Assembly: GCA_006384855.1 (NCBI GenBank)
Contig: VCJN01001568.1
Location: forward strand, 1 to 64,000
Source: Tetraselmis striata
Lineage: Eukaryota > Chlorophyta > Chlorodendrophyceae > Chlorodendrales > Chlorodendraceae
Direction of reading: 5' to 3'
Length of the DNA: 64,000 nucleotides
This document shows, one piece after another, positions 1 through 9,944 of the stretch. Positions within the stretch are counted from its first letter, which is position 1; every line of letters begins with the position of its first letter. The notes beneath the pieces are model-generated. The model did not search any database. It saw only the letters and a program-made list of their open reading frames with translations, and was not told where the DNA came from. Both the position numbers and the translations under genes were made by a program.

Positions 1-22
1 GTGCCAGGGGCACTTCCATGCC

Positions 23-1590
23 ATGTGCGCTGCCGCGGCCAACGGGAGCGAGGACCCCAATGACTGTGGGTGTGGCAAACTTGCAACTGCCAGTCCAGGG
101 AAAACTACGGCGGTGAGCATCAGCCCGCCCGGCGAGGAACAAGTGCCCCAGGCGTTGCTGCCACCCAATGCGATGCGCGGGCAGAACGACCTCCTGCTTG
201 CCTGGAAGGAGGGGGCGGAGATCAACAGTCTGGCCCGGAAGCCGCCTAAGGGCTTCGACCAGGCGATGAGCGAAGCCTGGTATCAAGCCAGGGATGCAGG
301 AGGAAGTGGCGCAACGCAGAAGCGCAGCGCAAGCGCCGGGGTGGAGGCAGGACAGCCGGCAAGGACGCAACGGACGCAGCAGGCAACGACAGCCCCCATG
401 ATGCCAACCCGGAGTACCGTGCTGCTGCCGGAAAAGCCCCGATCGCGGAGGCCACAGGTGCAGGCAGGGCCCCCCCTGTGAAGGCATATGAGATTTGCCG
501 TCTGGTGCACGCCATCCACAGACGACAAGGCAAGGACGTTGTGGACAGCTTGACATGTGTGGGTCACTAACAGAGGGCAGTTGGACGACAAGCAATTAAT
601 CCCGTGTCCATCCCTGGTCCATTGTTGAGGCGGTCTTTAACGACCAAGATTTCCAGCCTGTCAACATTTTCCTAGAGCGCGAGGATGGCACCCAAGAACT
701 ATGTGCTATTGACCATGGCCAGGCTCCCTTGTGCCACAGATCTGATGCCACTTTGCGGAGTGAGTTCCCTACCTTACCTTAGCCGCGTGTGGGTGTCTCT
801 TGCCTGTGTCGTTCTTACTGATGGCCCACATTGCACGCTTACATACTGGTTCGGCGATTTAAAAGCCGTCTTGAACGACAAGCAGTCTGCATACAACCGC
901 AGCGGTCAGAATGCAGATGGAGAGCTGCTCCCCAAGCTTAATTTTGTTGCAGCGCGCCTTGATGTGTGAGTGCGCTGCCCATGACTGGCCGCTGCCCATC
1001 TTGATTGCCTGTATATACTGAAATTATCTGGCACCGTTGCGCTGCACATTTGCCTAGGTTGTATGCATGGGACTTCTTGGACAATACGGACATGTGGGAC
1101 GTTGTCGGCAAAGAGCTGCCTCCCACTGCTCAGTTGGCTACGGAGATCTGTCTGAGCGACGGCGAGCCGGCAGACGAGCCGGTGGCAAAGAAACCACGGA
1201 GGAAGAGGTAAGTTTATATGCCTGGGCGGCTGTGTATATATCTACGTATAGCTGTGCGCACAAAGTTTACATGGCTGGGCTGCTGTGTATCTGCGTATAT
1301 ATATCTGAGTGTTGGCCCCGCCCTCCCGGATTTGTTGTTCTGCAGCAGAAACCACTCGACCAATAGTAGCGGCGCCACCTTCACAGAAGACCCCTTGCGC
1401 ACTGCCATCGCTCGCGCCCTAAATGTACAAACGGATAAGGAGGAGTCAAGCATGCGAGCAGGCAGCGAGGGCGGGTGGTAAAAACCATGAGTTTGATGCA
1501 TTGATGCGGGTGGCAGAGAGCCAGTCCCTGCCGGAGGACATGAAGCAGGCTGCTGCTGCGAGAATTCGTTGTATGCTTGGGCTAGACTAG
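23..1590 (+). CDS. Probable accessory protein of the Harbinger-like element, multi-exon, exon joins incomplete
   Basis: Several in-phase coding segments run along the plus strand: an opening stretch at about 23-480 with a basic middle, a segment near 490-560 (AYEICRLVHAIHRRQGKDVV), one at about 630-760, one at about 840-967 ending at a GTGAGT donor, one at about 1060-1207 that ends in a basic KKPRRKR cluster before GTAAGT, and a last piece ending in TAG at 1588-1590 (MKQAAAARIRCMLGLD). The basic cluster looks like a nuclear localisation signal. The position tail-to-tail with the transposase suggests the second, DNA-binding protein that Harbinger elements usually carry, but no SANT/Myb domain was recognised. 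The gene may begin before base 23. The exon boundaries are only partly resolved, so function is inference. Confidence 0.35.
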
Positions 1591-1669
1591 GTTTTTCATG
1601 CAGTGATATGCAATGATTGGCAATGACAACAGTAGGTTGGACTACAACTTGTAATAAAAATCTTACAAT

Positions 1670-3031
1670 TTACTTCTTTGCCACCCCGCGAGTTTGGCGC
1701 TGGTATGTTGGCCTGGCACGGCCAAGATCCCGCAGGTGCTGTGTGAGGCGGTCACGCATCGATGTCTTGGGATGCTTTCGCATAGACCTTGGGGCAACGG
1801 TGACCTGGTCCTGCCTCAGGGGTTTCAAGCGGTCCCCAATCATAATGTCTCTTGACAGCGGGGCAGAAAAGGGCATGTTGTCATCTACCCCCATGTTATG
1901 CAAATGAATGCAGGCATTCACCACAACAATGTTGTGCTCCATTGTGCCGGTCATAGCCCGGCGCAGGATGCCAAACTTTGCCACCAGGAGTCCAAAAGCG
2001 CACTCGATGTTGATGCGGATGCGGCTATGGTAGAAGTTGAAGTTGTCCAGGTAGACGCCGTCCTTGCCTGCCCTCCTGATTGCGCTTGTAGAGTGAGGAG
2101 TGATGAGGTAGTCGGAGCAGACATATGCATCGTCCCCAGCAATCCAAAACCCATCGGGTAAGCCCTTGCCATCCAATGCCCGACCCAGAGGGGACATCTT
2201 CCAGGCCAAGCTGCCGTGCGTGCTGCCAGCAGTAGAAAGGTCATAGTAGATAATCCTGCGGTGAGCGTCAGCTACTGCCTGCAAGTTGATACTAAAGAGT
2301 TTTTTCCTATTCCGGTAGCGCTTCACATTCTTTACCTTCTTGGCGTTGGGCTGCCCAATGTGCACTGCCATCCCGTCCAACGCCCCTATGCACCCAGGGA
2401 GAGTGTTCCCGCTGCGCTGGGTCATTTCGTCAGCAAGACGTTGTAAGTCTTCTTGGTTAAAGGGTCGGAAAGGAGTTTTGCAGCGGTTGTTGATGGCCTC
2501 CACTACCGGCCAAATGCAGGTGGAGTACACAGTTGTTGTACCGACACCGTAAAGGTCCTCGGCGTCGGCGAAGTTGCTGCCCGCCAGCCACCTCAGCGTC
2601 ACGGCCAGTTTGCACTCCGGCGGCACTGGGGAGCCCGAGGAGTTCCGGGCCTTACGCTAGCCGAGGTCGTCCAGCTCCAGGTCCGGTCGCAGCACGTCAA
2701 GCAAGCTCCATAACCGCTTCATGGTGAGCTTGAAAAGGCGCCGAAACACGCCGTCCGAGTACTGCGACAGCCGGCGCATTGCCTGATCCCTGTCCCGCTT
2801 CTCGTTGCCTGCACGGTTCGGATGGCGTGCGCCCGCGTTGCCATGGGGCGTGGCCCCGTTGTCCTCCTCATCGGTGTACGTTTCGTCTGTATGCGGTGTG
2901 TCCATGTCTATGTCCAGTGCGGCCCCGGCAACGGCCAGCATCCGAGGAAACGCGTTGCCCTCCGACTGCGCGTTGCCGTAGGTAAGTGCAAGCCCTCCAA
3001 CTTCGTCTACGGCAAAGTTGGGACGCTCCAT
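1670..3031 (-). pseudogene. PIF/Harbinger DDE transposase (DDE_Tnp_4 type), interrupted by one in-frame stop
   Basis: The protein would bind the element ends and cut and join DNA in the nucleus. The N-terminal segment (2657-3031, 124 residues) is acidic then basic; the main segment (1670-2626) is 318 residues. Landmarks of the family are seen in order: a helix-turn-helix-like LRWLAGSNF...YGVGTTTVY region, the first catalytic Asp in GCIGALDGMAVHI, the second in FWIAGDDAYVCSDYL, and the catalytic Glu in RIRINIECAFGLL, followed by CIHLHNM. The two segments share a frame and are separated by a single TAG just after LDDLG. A GTAAGG follows the TAG, but the nearest acceptor would give an intron of only about 30 nt, so a true stop is likelier than splicing. 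One lesion with the rest of the frame open implies a fairly young loss, or a misread base. Confidence 0.8.
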
Positions 3032-3304
3032 GACTGTCCAATGTGGATGGGCGGGAGGGACGGGGCGAGAGACACGAGGGAAAAGATGGTGTTTGCGGGC
3101 TCGATGGCGGCGGCGGAACTAGAAGCGGCGGCCGATTTCTTGCGATATCTGATGACAGACCAACGAATCTTGATGTTTGTCCGTATGAATCACATCTCTT
3201 GTCATGTGTTAGCGTTGTCGACGTGGCAGCCCGCGGTGCGCGAACGGTAGATGATGACAAGGATTATCTGATGACGCGATGTCCGTATGATATGCCTCTT
3301 AGCG

Positions 3305-3440
3305 GCCAGTGACGGAAATTCCAACACTGTTTGATCACCGTCTAAAACACTGCCAGCAAAATATACCCGGCACTAACCACGAAAGGTCCGCCCTACCCGT
3401 TAGAGCGTCGGCCCATTCGAGTAATAATGCGAGCCCCAAC
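3305..3440 (+). repeat. Terminal region of the Harbinger-like element, repeated at 20575-20705 in inverted orientation
   Basis: This stretch matches the reverse complement of 20575-20705 closely, with shared blocks such as GATCACCGTCTAAAACACT and GGTCCGCCCTACCCGTT. Similarity fades just past GAGCCCCAAC here. It lies upstream of the transposase start and is best read as the right terminal region of the element. Confidence 0.7.
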
Positions 3441-3453
3441 TAAGGACGATTAC

Positions 3454-3500
3454 TTACTGGTGTGAATTACAAAAAGGGCAGTTCCCCATAATTAGAAAAT
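3454..3500 (+). repeat. Dispersed short repeat block (TACTGG...TGAATTACAAAAAGGGC family)
   Basis: The block GTGTGAATTACAAAAAGGGC followed by AGTTCCCCATA is shared with 5655-5697 in the same orientation. The retroelement fossil at 3.6-4.8 kb lies between the two copies. Related blocks occur at about 27340, 60863 and, inverted, at 11810. Confidence 0.6.
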
Positions 3501-3599
3501 CAACACAGCAAGGCGCCTAAAAGCGGCCCGCATCCCGCATAAGGCGGGATGGATGAGTGATGCGCACACGGTTCAGTCCGGGCCACGCGTGCACGTGTG

Positions 3600-4835
3600 T
3601 GCGTGGGTGATCCTCGGGCGTGCTATGCAGCTTCAGCAACGGGATGGTAGACGAATCTGCGCCGTCTGATGAGGCAGCGAGCGCGCTCTCGAGCGGCCAC
3701 CAAGCTCAAGACCCCGAGGAAATCTCTTGCGAGTAAGGCCTCCTGGTGGGCCCGGGTGATGCACCGAGTGCCCCGCGATGAGAGGGCACCCCGATCCGCA
3801 GCCAAGCATGCGATACCACGCACTGTGCGGCGCACCCCCTTGCTCACCTCACCCACTGTGCCGAAGACCATGCCCGTGTACTCCGACATATCCAGGATGT
3901 CCCGAAGAGGACCCTTCTGTCCGTGCTCCGTGTTGTGCCACGCCGCATCCCGCGCAGCCAACCCCCGTTGTATGTCGCCCAACAGGGAGCGCTCAAACCG
4001 ATCCACAGCCGTGACCCGGGGCACTGCAGTGTACTTGACCCCGTACCGCATAGTCTTGAACTCCAACAGCGTGGACTTCAAGCTCCGGGGATCTAACTCC
4101 CGGTCACGACGTTGAACGCCGGAAGGGAGAGCTCTGCGTCCGGCACTAGGTCCTTGAGTTCATCCCTGGGCACGGTGTTGCCGAGAGGCACTGCCTGCTG
4201 GAACAAGTCATCCACCTCCCGCTGCACCGCGATACCTAGGTCGTGAACACAGTGATCGCGGAAGGCATCTGCGATAGCGTCGTGTTGTACACGCCAGTGA
4301 GCGTCTCCAGGCGCCGGGAGGTTCATGAGCGCGTCACCGTATAGGTCAACAGTGACGGGGTTGTGCTCCGTCGAGGGCAGAGTGATCTGGCTCCCAACCA
4401 CCGGGGCCAAGCACGGGCTAGGCAGAAGGAAGTACCCGGCAGCGACCTCCCGCAACTCATGCGGAGTCATGGCTGTCCGCGAGGTGGGGATGGCCACTGT
4501 CCACATGCCTGACGCCGCGTCGAGCTGGTTGAACAAGATCCGTTCCCTACATGTGGCAGGGAGAGCGCACACCTCATTTCGAAGCCGAGAGTTGTTGGCC
4601 TGGTCTAGAAATGCCGTCAGCTCCTTTTGCGAGCCCGACGCAGCCTCCACTTCCCGCTCCATTTGGCGCGCATCTGCGTCGCCAAGATGGCCAGCAGTAG
4701 CCGCTTGGAGGCGGCCCCACGCCTCGCGCATCTCCGCGGCGTAGCTGTCCGACCCATGAGCATCGTTGAGGAAGTGGTCATACTGGCGGGCGGAAGAAGT
4801 TGCGTTGAAGCTGCCTCGGCCAAGTACGGACTACT
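3600..4835 (-). mobile_element. Retroelement fossil: reverse-transcriptase-associated C-terminal region
   Basis: Two open stretches on the minus strand (4093-4731 and 3623-4081) read as the region downstream of the palm in algal non-LTR-type reverse transcriptases. Recognisable blocks are RERILFNQLDAASG, a PCLAPVVGSQI block followed by VDLYGDA, and GMVFGTVGEVSKGVRR. A similar VVGSKI block occurs in the fragment at 19.6 kb, so the two are probably related. No palm-domain catalytic motif or nuclease is present here. It is a truncated, broken remnant with at least two breaks. The exact class (LINE-like against another RT element) is not settled. Confidence 0.55.
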
Positions 4836-5612
4836 TACTGGTACATGATTACTTACTGGTACAAGCACCGCATGCATGTGGGATACCGCTTTGAAAAATC
4901 TGTGGGCTTCCGTGGCGATCGAAGCGGGAGCGGTGCTCGACCGGGACCGCTCGGGAGTCGGCGACTTGACCCTTGAGACAAGTGGGCTGCGCCCAGCGGA
5001 CCGCTCGCGGCCGTTATATTTGACGCTGGCGGGGCGGGGGGGGGGGGGGGGGGGCGTGCGAATACATGGTCGATTTCGCGTGCGTGTCCTCCACGACCCC
5101 CCTTGGGGCAACGAACCCCGCTTGTGCACCCCGGGGATCGCGGCGACCGAGGCGGAGCGCAACAAGCTAGCGGCGGACCGGGCGTCTTCCGCCCCGGTGC
5201 ATGCATGGTGTTCACCGGTACTACCCTTTTGTGGTTGAAGACCGCGGCCGCCTCGGAAAGTCCGCTTTAACGGTGGTCTACATCTTCGCGGTGTTACTTG
5301 TTGTGCGCAACTTCCCTGGCGGTCCTTCCGCCCCGATTCATGCTTCCTTCGTGGTCAGTCCGTCCAAGCTCTTCGAAACTTGGTTGCCAGCCAACCCGCT
5401 CAGTTCCGCCATGATCACCTGTCGCGCACGCGGCGGGGGTTGTTGCAGCGAGTCTCTGCTTGCGTGCATGGTACCTTGGGCGGCATTCTCTCTGCCGGAG
5501 TGCAGACGGCCGAGTCTGATGCGTTTGCCCGTGCTCATTCCGCACCCTCTTCTGGTGCTGATTCCACCTGGCAACTGCTGTAGTGGACGTTCTCTATTGC
5601 CTGTTCGGGTGG
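4836..5612. other. No gene recognised; GC-rich stretch with an 18-base G run
   Basis: Open frames exist on both strands, but none shows a recognisable domain or a consistent splice pattern. A G homopolymer of about 18 bases lies at about 5037-5054. The motif TTACTGGTAC appears twice at 4835-4862. Confidence 0.5.
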
Positions 5613-5700
5613 TTTCCTGATCGCCTTGTGCAGCTAGCTCATGTAACTATATTTACTGGTGCTGTGAATTACAAAAAGGGCAATTCCCCATAACTATATT
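5613..5700 (+). repeat. Dispersed repeat: CAGCTAGCTCATGTAA block plus TGAATTACAAAAAGGGC block
   Basis: Two conserved blocks sit about 30 bp apart. The first (ATCGCCTT.TGCAGCTAGCTC) also occurs at 57338 and 25760 and, inverted, at 11860. The second (TGAATTACAAAAAGGGCA) also occurs at 3460 and 27343. The same block order is seen at 11739-11885 (inverted) and 57300-57440, so they belong to one repeat family. It ends about 190 bp before the radical SAM start codon. Confidence 0.6.
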
Positions 5701-5892
5701 TACTGGTACACTGGTTCCGGCACAAACAATATTAAGGATTATTTGTGGAGGTGGCCATGCTGCTGCGCTGACATATTCGGAGCCCCTACAACTCCACGCA
5801 GAACGGTGCCACAGCCTGAGACTACGCCGCGTGCAATTCCGGCGGGGAGTAAAGTGGGCGTGCGAGACGGTGGCATTCGGAGGCGGGTGAAA

Positions 5893-8800
5893 ATGTTGTC
5901 TGCAATTACGTTGGCGCCGGCCGCACGAGCTCGCGTGGTTGCGGTCAGGGCCGCGGGCAGCAAGGGAGGGGCGAGGCGAGGCAAAAGTGGCGGCCGAGGG
6001 GGGCGAGGAGGCAAGCGTGGCGGTGGCGGCGGGGATGCCGGTGGGAAGCCCTCCCGACGCAGCCCAGAGCTGGCGATGAGCGACTTCCGCGGGGACGAGG
6101 TGCTCATGTTCCAACCCGTCAAGCACGGCAGCGACCCGCTCACCGTGGTTTACGCCTACCCCAGCGACTACACCGTCGGCATAACGAGCCTGGGCTACCA
6201 GTTGGTGAGACCGTGTGCTTGGTCTGCGAGTCCAGCGGGCTGAGCGTCACTGCGTGAACCACTCACCCCCCCCCCCCCCCCCCCCCCCGCCCGCCCCGCC
6301 CCGTTTCTGGGGCGGCGACAGGTGTGGGCGTTCTTCGAGCAACAGCCATACATCGACGTGCGTCGGATGTTCATGGATGCCAGGGACGCACTACCGATGA
6401 GGTGCGTCTACCATTTGGTTGCATCCTTAGCAACATGCCTCACCAAGCTGTGCGCAGTCCGCTTAAAGATGCAAGACTGTGCCGCCCCCACTAGGGCTGA
6501 CCTGTTGGGCTTCTCGTTCGCCTGGGAGCTGGATTACAAGAACATTTTGACATCGCTGGAAACGATGGGTATCCCCATCTCCGCAGCGAAGCGCGGGCCG
6601 GAGCACCCGCTGGTAAGCGCATGTTCAGCGGGGCAGGGGGACGAATCCGGCATGCAAACAACCGGAGCAGCGCTTTGCAGGGAATGCCCAGTCAGGCATG
6701 CTGCATGGTGTCTTATCCAGGACCCCTGCTTCGTGGCGAACAGGTGTTTGGCGGCGGGCCTGTGCTCACTGCCAACCCAGAGCCATATGCCGATTTTTTC
6801 GATGTGGTGCTGCTGGGCGATGGAGAGGGCATTCTCGCCGACTTTTCTCAGGCTGTGTACGCTGCTCGTGGCGGCTCCGGCTCGCGTCAGGAGTTGCTCA
6901 TCTCCCTCTCCCAGGTGCGCAATCACTGCGATTCGCTATATATTGGGGCATAGGTGCGTTGGAACCGCCATCGCTGATGTGGCATTGGTGGTCCACTTCG
7001 ACCAGATACCTGGTATCTACTGTCCCGCGCTCTACCACGTGGAGTATGTTACGCCTGACGGAGAAATCTCATCGATTGAGCCGATTGACAGGTGGGGAGG
7101 AGAGGGAATCGGGGATGGGTCATTTGCTTGCTTGTTTTGGCATCAGAGGGCAGCCATTCCACGGGACTGAGCCTGGTCTATGCTTGATGATGCCGGTCCA
7201 GCGCGGTCCCTCGCACCATCAAGAAGCAGACTCATATGGGCGGGGAGCTGGCCATGTCTACCGTGGTGTCGCCCCGCATGGCCTGGGAGTCAATCTACAT
7301 GGTGCAACACCCCCCCTTTCCCGCTCGGGACTCTGCTCTCTGCGGATAAAATGCTCTGGTACAGCTCTCACAATTGATATTGTGGGTAGGTGGAGGTGGT
7401 GCGGAGCTGCCCCGAGATGTGCCGCTTCTGCCTTGCCTCCTACCTGAGCCTGCCATTCAGAACAGCCAACCTACAGGTGCCGCTCAACCCCTCTGCTCAT
7501 CTGCGAACCCCCCACATCCTGTGCACTCGCATACACAACACTCCCTCTAGCCTTCCATGCCAGTGCTCGGACCCCAGACTGACAGGCAGGCAACGGCAGG
7601 AGTCGCTCATCCCCTCCATCAACCGGGGTCTTGAGGTCACAAAGCGCATTGGACTCCTTGGTGCCAGTGTGTCGCAGGTATGCACCCCCCCCCCCCTTCT
7701 TTTGGCCTGCACCAGCTCCGCCGCCCCAGTCCACACTTCTCGAGGCCACAGCTTGACGTGCCATGCATTCAGCCATGTAACAGTCCTGTGCCGCGCATAG
7801 CATCCGGACTTCCCCGAGCTGCTGGAGCACCTGACATCTCTAGAGTATGAAGATGTGCGGCTGAGCATTGCCTCGGTCCGGACCAACACAGTGACAAAGC
7901 AGTTGGCGTCAGCGCTGGCTGGTGCGTGCCCAGCTGTGGCTGCGCCCTGCGTGTCATGACTTACTTGGAGAGAGGAGAAGGACAGTGGTATAGGTACACT
8001 CACGCTTGTCCGGGCGCTTTGCAGGGCGAGGGACAAAGTCGCTAACAATCGCCGTGGAGAGCGGCTCACAGCGGGTGCGGGACATTGTGAACAAGAAGCT
8101 GGCGCAGGAGGACATCCTCGCGGCGGCAGTCAACGCCCAAGAGGGTGGCCTGGAGAAGCTCAAGCTCTATGGCATGGTGGGCGTGCCGGGCGAGGAGGTG
8201 GAAGATGTGGATGCCACAGTGGACATGATGCTGCAGCTCAAGCGCGAGGCGCCGGGACTGCAATACACCCTGGGCTGCTCAACCTTTGTCCCAAAAAGCC
8301 ACACCCCCTTCCAGTGGTGCGGCCGGCTGCAGTGTCCCCACCTTGTTGCGCGTTTGGATCCACAGTGCCTGGCATAGCTGCAGCAGGGCATCCCGTCATG
8401 AGCGATAACTCTGACGCACAATTGTCTGAGGTTCGCTGTTGCTGGCCTTCGGCCGGCAGGTACGGCGTGAGCAAGGAGGGCGACAAACGGCTAACGATGC
8501 TAAGCAAGGGGCTGGCCAAGGCAGGCATTGACTTCCGGCCAGAGAGCTACAAGTGGAGTGTGGTGCAGGCCCTGCTTAGTCGCGGCGACCGCCGCATCAC
8601 GCCGCTGCTTCTACGTGTGCGCGAGTACGGCGACAGCGCTGGCTCCTTCCGACGTGCCTTCAAGGTGTGGTGGCCCCGCATTCCGTGCTTTCATCGGACA
8701 CCGTCGAGTACACAGCAATCTCAGGCTATGTACTGCTCTATCAGCCCCGCCTGGTTGAGCAAAGCCGGTGGCGGGGCGCAACGTGCGATGACAGGACGGA

Positions 8801-9019
8801 GAGTGGCGCTGATAGCTACTGCATGTTGCCGGCTCGCAGGAGATGGCAGGGGAGCTGCCGCCGATGGAGTACTACGTGCACCACACGCACCGCCCCGGTG
8901 AGGCAGTGCTACCGTGGGCGCACCTTGAGGGCCCTCTGCCGGAGGGCACACTTGTGAAGCACGCCGAGACAGCGGCGGAGCTGATGGGTGTTGAGGCGGC
9001 TGATGTGGCTACGGTGTGA
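5893..9019 (+). CDS. B12-binding-type radical SAM protein, cyanobacterial/plastid-like, 12 exons
   Basis: A radical S-adenosylmethionine enzyme of the family with an N-terminal cobalamin-binding-like domain; its substrate is not known. Exons: 5893-6204, 6322-6401, 6495-6612, 6744-6914, 7006-7091, 7202-7301, 7390-7476, 7600-7677, 7801-7921, 8025-8316, 8460-8664, 8840-9019, about 609 residues, all phases consistent. Residues 1 to about 60 are Ala/Arg/Gly-rich and lack acidic residues early on, like a chloroplast transit peptide. Then comes the Rossmann-like part (LLGFSFAWELDYKNI, FGGGPVLTANPEPYADFFD, LLGDGEG). The [4Fe-4S] cysteines are in CPEMCRFC (Cys296, Cys300, Cys303; CxxxCxxC). SAM-binding stretches follow (IGLLGASVSQHPDFPEL, LTIAVESGSQRVRD, STFVPKSHTPFQW). 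The start is the first ATG in frame ahead of the transit-like region. Similarity to cyanobacterial proteins suggests endosymbiotic origin; plastid location is inference. Confidence 0.85.
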
Positions 9020-9025
9020 TGCCCG

Positions 9026-9030
9026 TGTAA
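9026..9030 (+). promoter_or_regulatory. Candidate poly(A) signal TGTAA of the radical SAM gene
   Basis: TGTAA, the usual chlorophyte polyadenylation signal, lies 7 nt after the stop codon. That is unusually close; a second TGTAA near 9239 inside the downstream repeat is an alternative. Confidence 0.35.
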
Positions 9031-9138
9031 GCGGCGATCCCCATGGGCGGCATTGCTGTGCCAGGCAAGAGTGGAAAGCGCTCCCTTATGTGGGGCAGGA
9101 GGGGGGCAGCTCAGGCACGTTCGGTCAAGGGGGCTGGT

Positions 9139-9286
9139 AGCGCGCTACCATATGAAACGGTTGCCAAAAGGTGCGCATGCTCATTACAAAACAATTCGCC
9201 GCCTATGCGAGTACGTGCCTCGTGACAGGTGTAGCACTTGTGTAACGCTGATGTACGCGGGCATTATGAGCGGTTGGAAGGCGTGA
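9139..9286 (+). repeat. 148-bp dispersed repeat, second copy at 44638-44785
   Basis: It is roughly 95% identical to 44638-44785 in the same orientation, from AGCGCGCTACCATATGAAAC to GCATTATGAGCGGTTG. It fills the gap between the convergent radical SAM and thioredoxin-fold genes. No coding frame or terminal repeats are evident, so it may be a short non-autonomous element or a solo end. Confidence 0.8.
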
Positions 9287-9344
9287 GGGGGGAAGGGCGG
9301 CTCAGGTAGGGGCGTGGTAGCTTGTGAGCGCACTGTATGTCCTA

Positions 9345-9349
9345 TTACA
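9345..9349 (-). promoter_or_regulatory. Candidate poly(A) signal TGTAA of the thioredoxin-fold gene
   Basis: TTACA on the plus strand reads TGTAA on the minus strand, 57 nt downstream of the stop codon at 9406-9408. That spacing is normal for a chlorophyte poly(A) signal. Confidence 0.5.
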
Positions 9350-9405
9350 TCAAGGCTGTGGCCAGGTGCATGATTCTGGGCGCGGCGTGATGGTTGGCGC
9401 CGCGA

Positions 9406-9913
9406 TTAGAACAGTGGGTCCAGCACCTCCTTCCACTCCGACAGCCCCCAGCTGCTGGAGGAGTCAAAGATAAGGCCGTTGATCATGGTGGTTGGTGTCA
9501 CGTGGATTCCGTTTTGCCGAGCAAACTTGGTGTGGAACTTGAGGGGCTGTGAAGAGAGGGGAGGCCCGAGGAGGAGGAGGGGGTGGGGGGGGGGACACAG
9601 GCATAAATCATGACAGGTTCCACACACCTCACCCATCCATCCATTCCACAAACTGTCGTATCCCACGTGCGCTCACGCCCTGGCCAAGCAAGCCCGCATC
9701 GCACCTGTGTCATGGCCGAGCCCGGATTCTTGGCGTAGACGGAGTTCTCGTCCTTAACTACCAGCATGGCCAGCAGCTTCTTGACCTCCTCGGGGTCTGC
9801 AGTGCCGGTGGTGCCAGCAATCTCGCACACTTTGGAGATGAGGTCGTTGCGCGTCATGTCGAAAGTGTGAACATCGAAGAACTTATCCTGTATTGCCGCC
9901 GCAGCAAAAAGGG

Positions 9914-9944
<31 letters not shown>

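Larger units (their letters stand above)
1..3445. mobile_element. PIF/Harbinger-type DNA transposon, right-hand part
   Basis: Two convergent coding units fit a PIF/Harbinger layout: a DDE transposase on the minus strand (1670-3031) and a multi-exon accessory protein on the plus strand ending at 1590. The left end lies outside the window. The right end is placed near 3440 because 3305-3440, upstream of the transposase, recurs in inverted orientation as an isolated fragment at 20575-20705, as expected for a conserved terminal region. No terminal inverted repeat or 3-bp target duplication could be read because the left end is missing. The family call rests on the transposase; the right boundary is inference. 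Confidence 0.55.
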
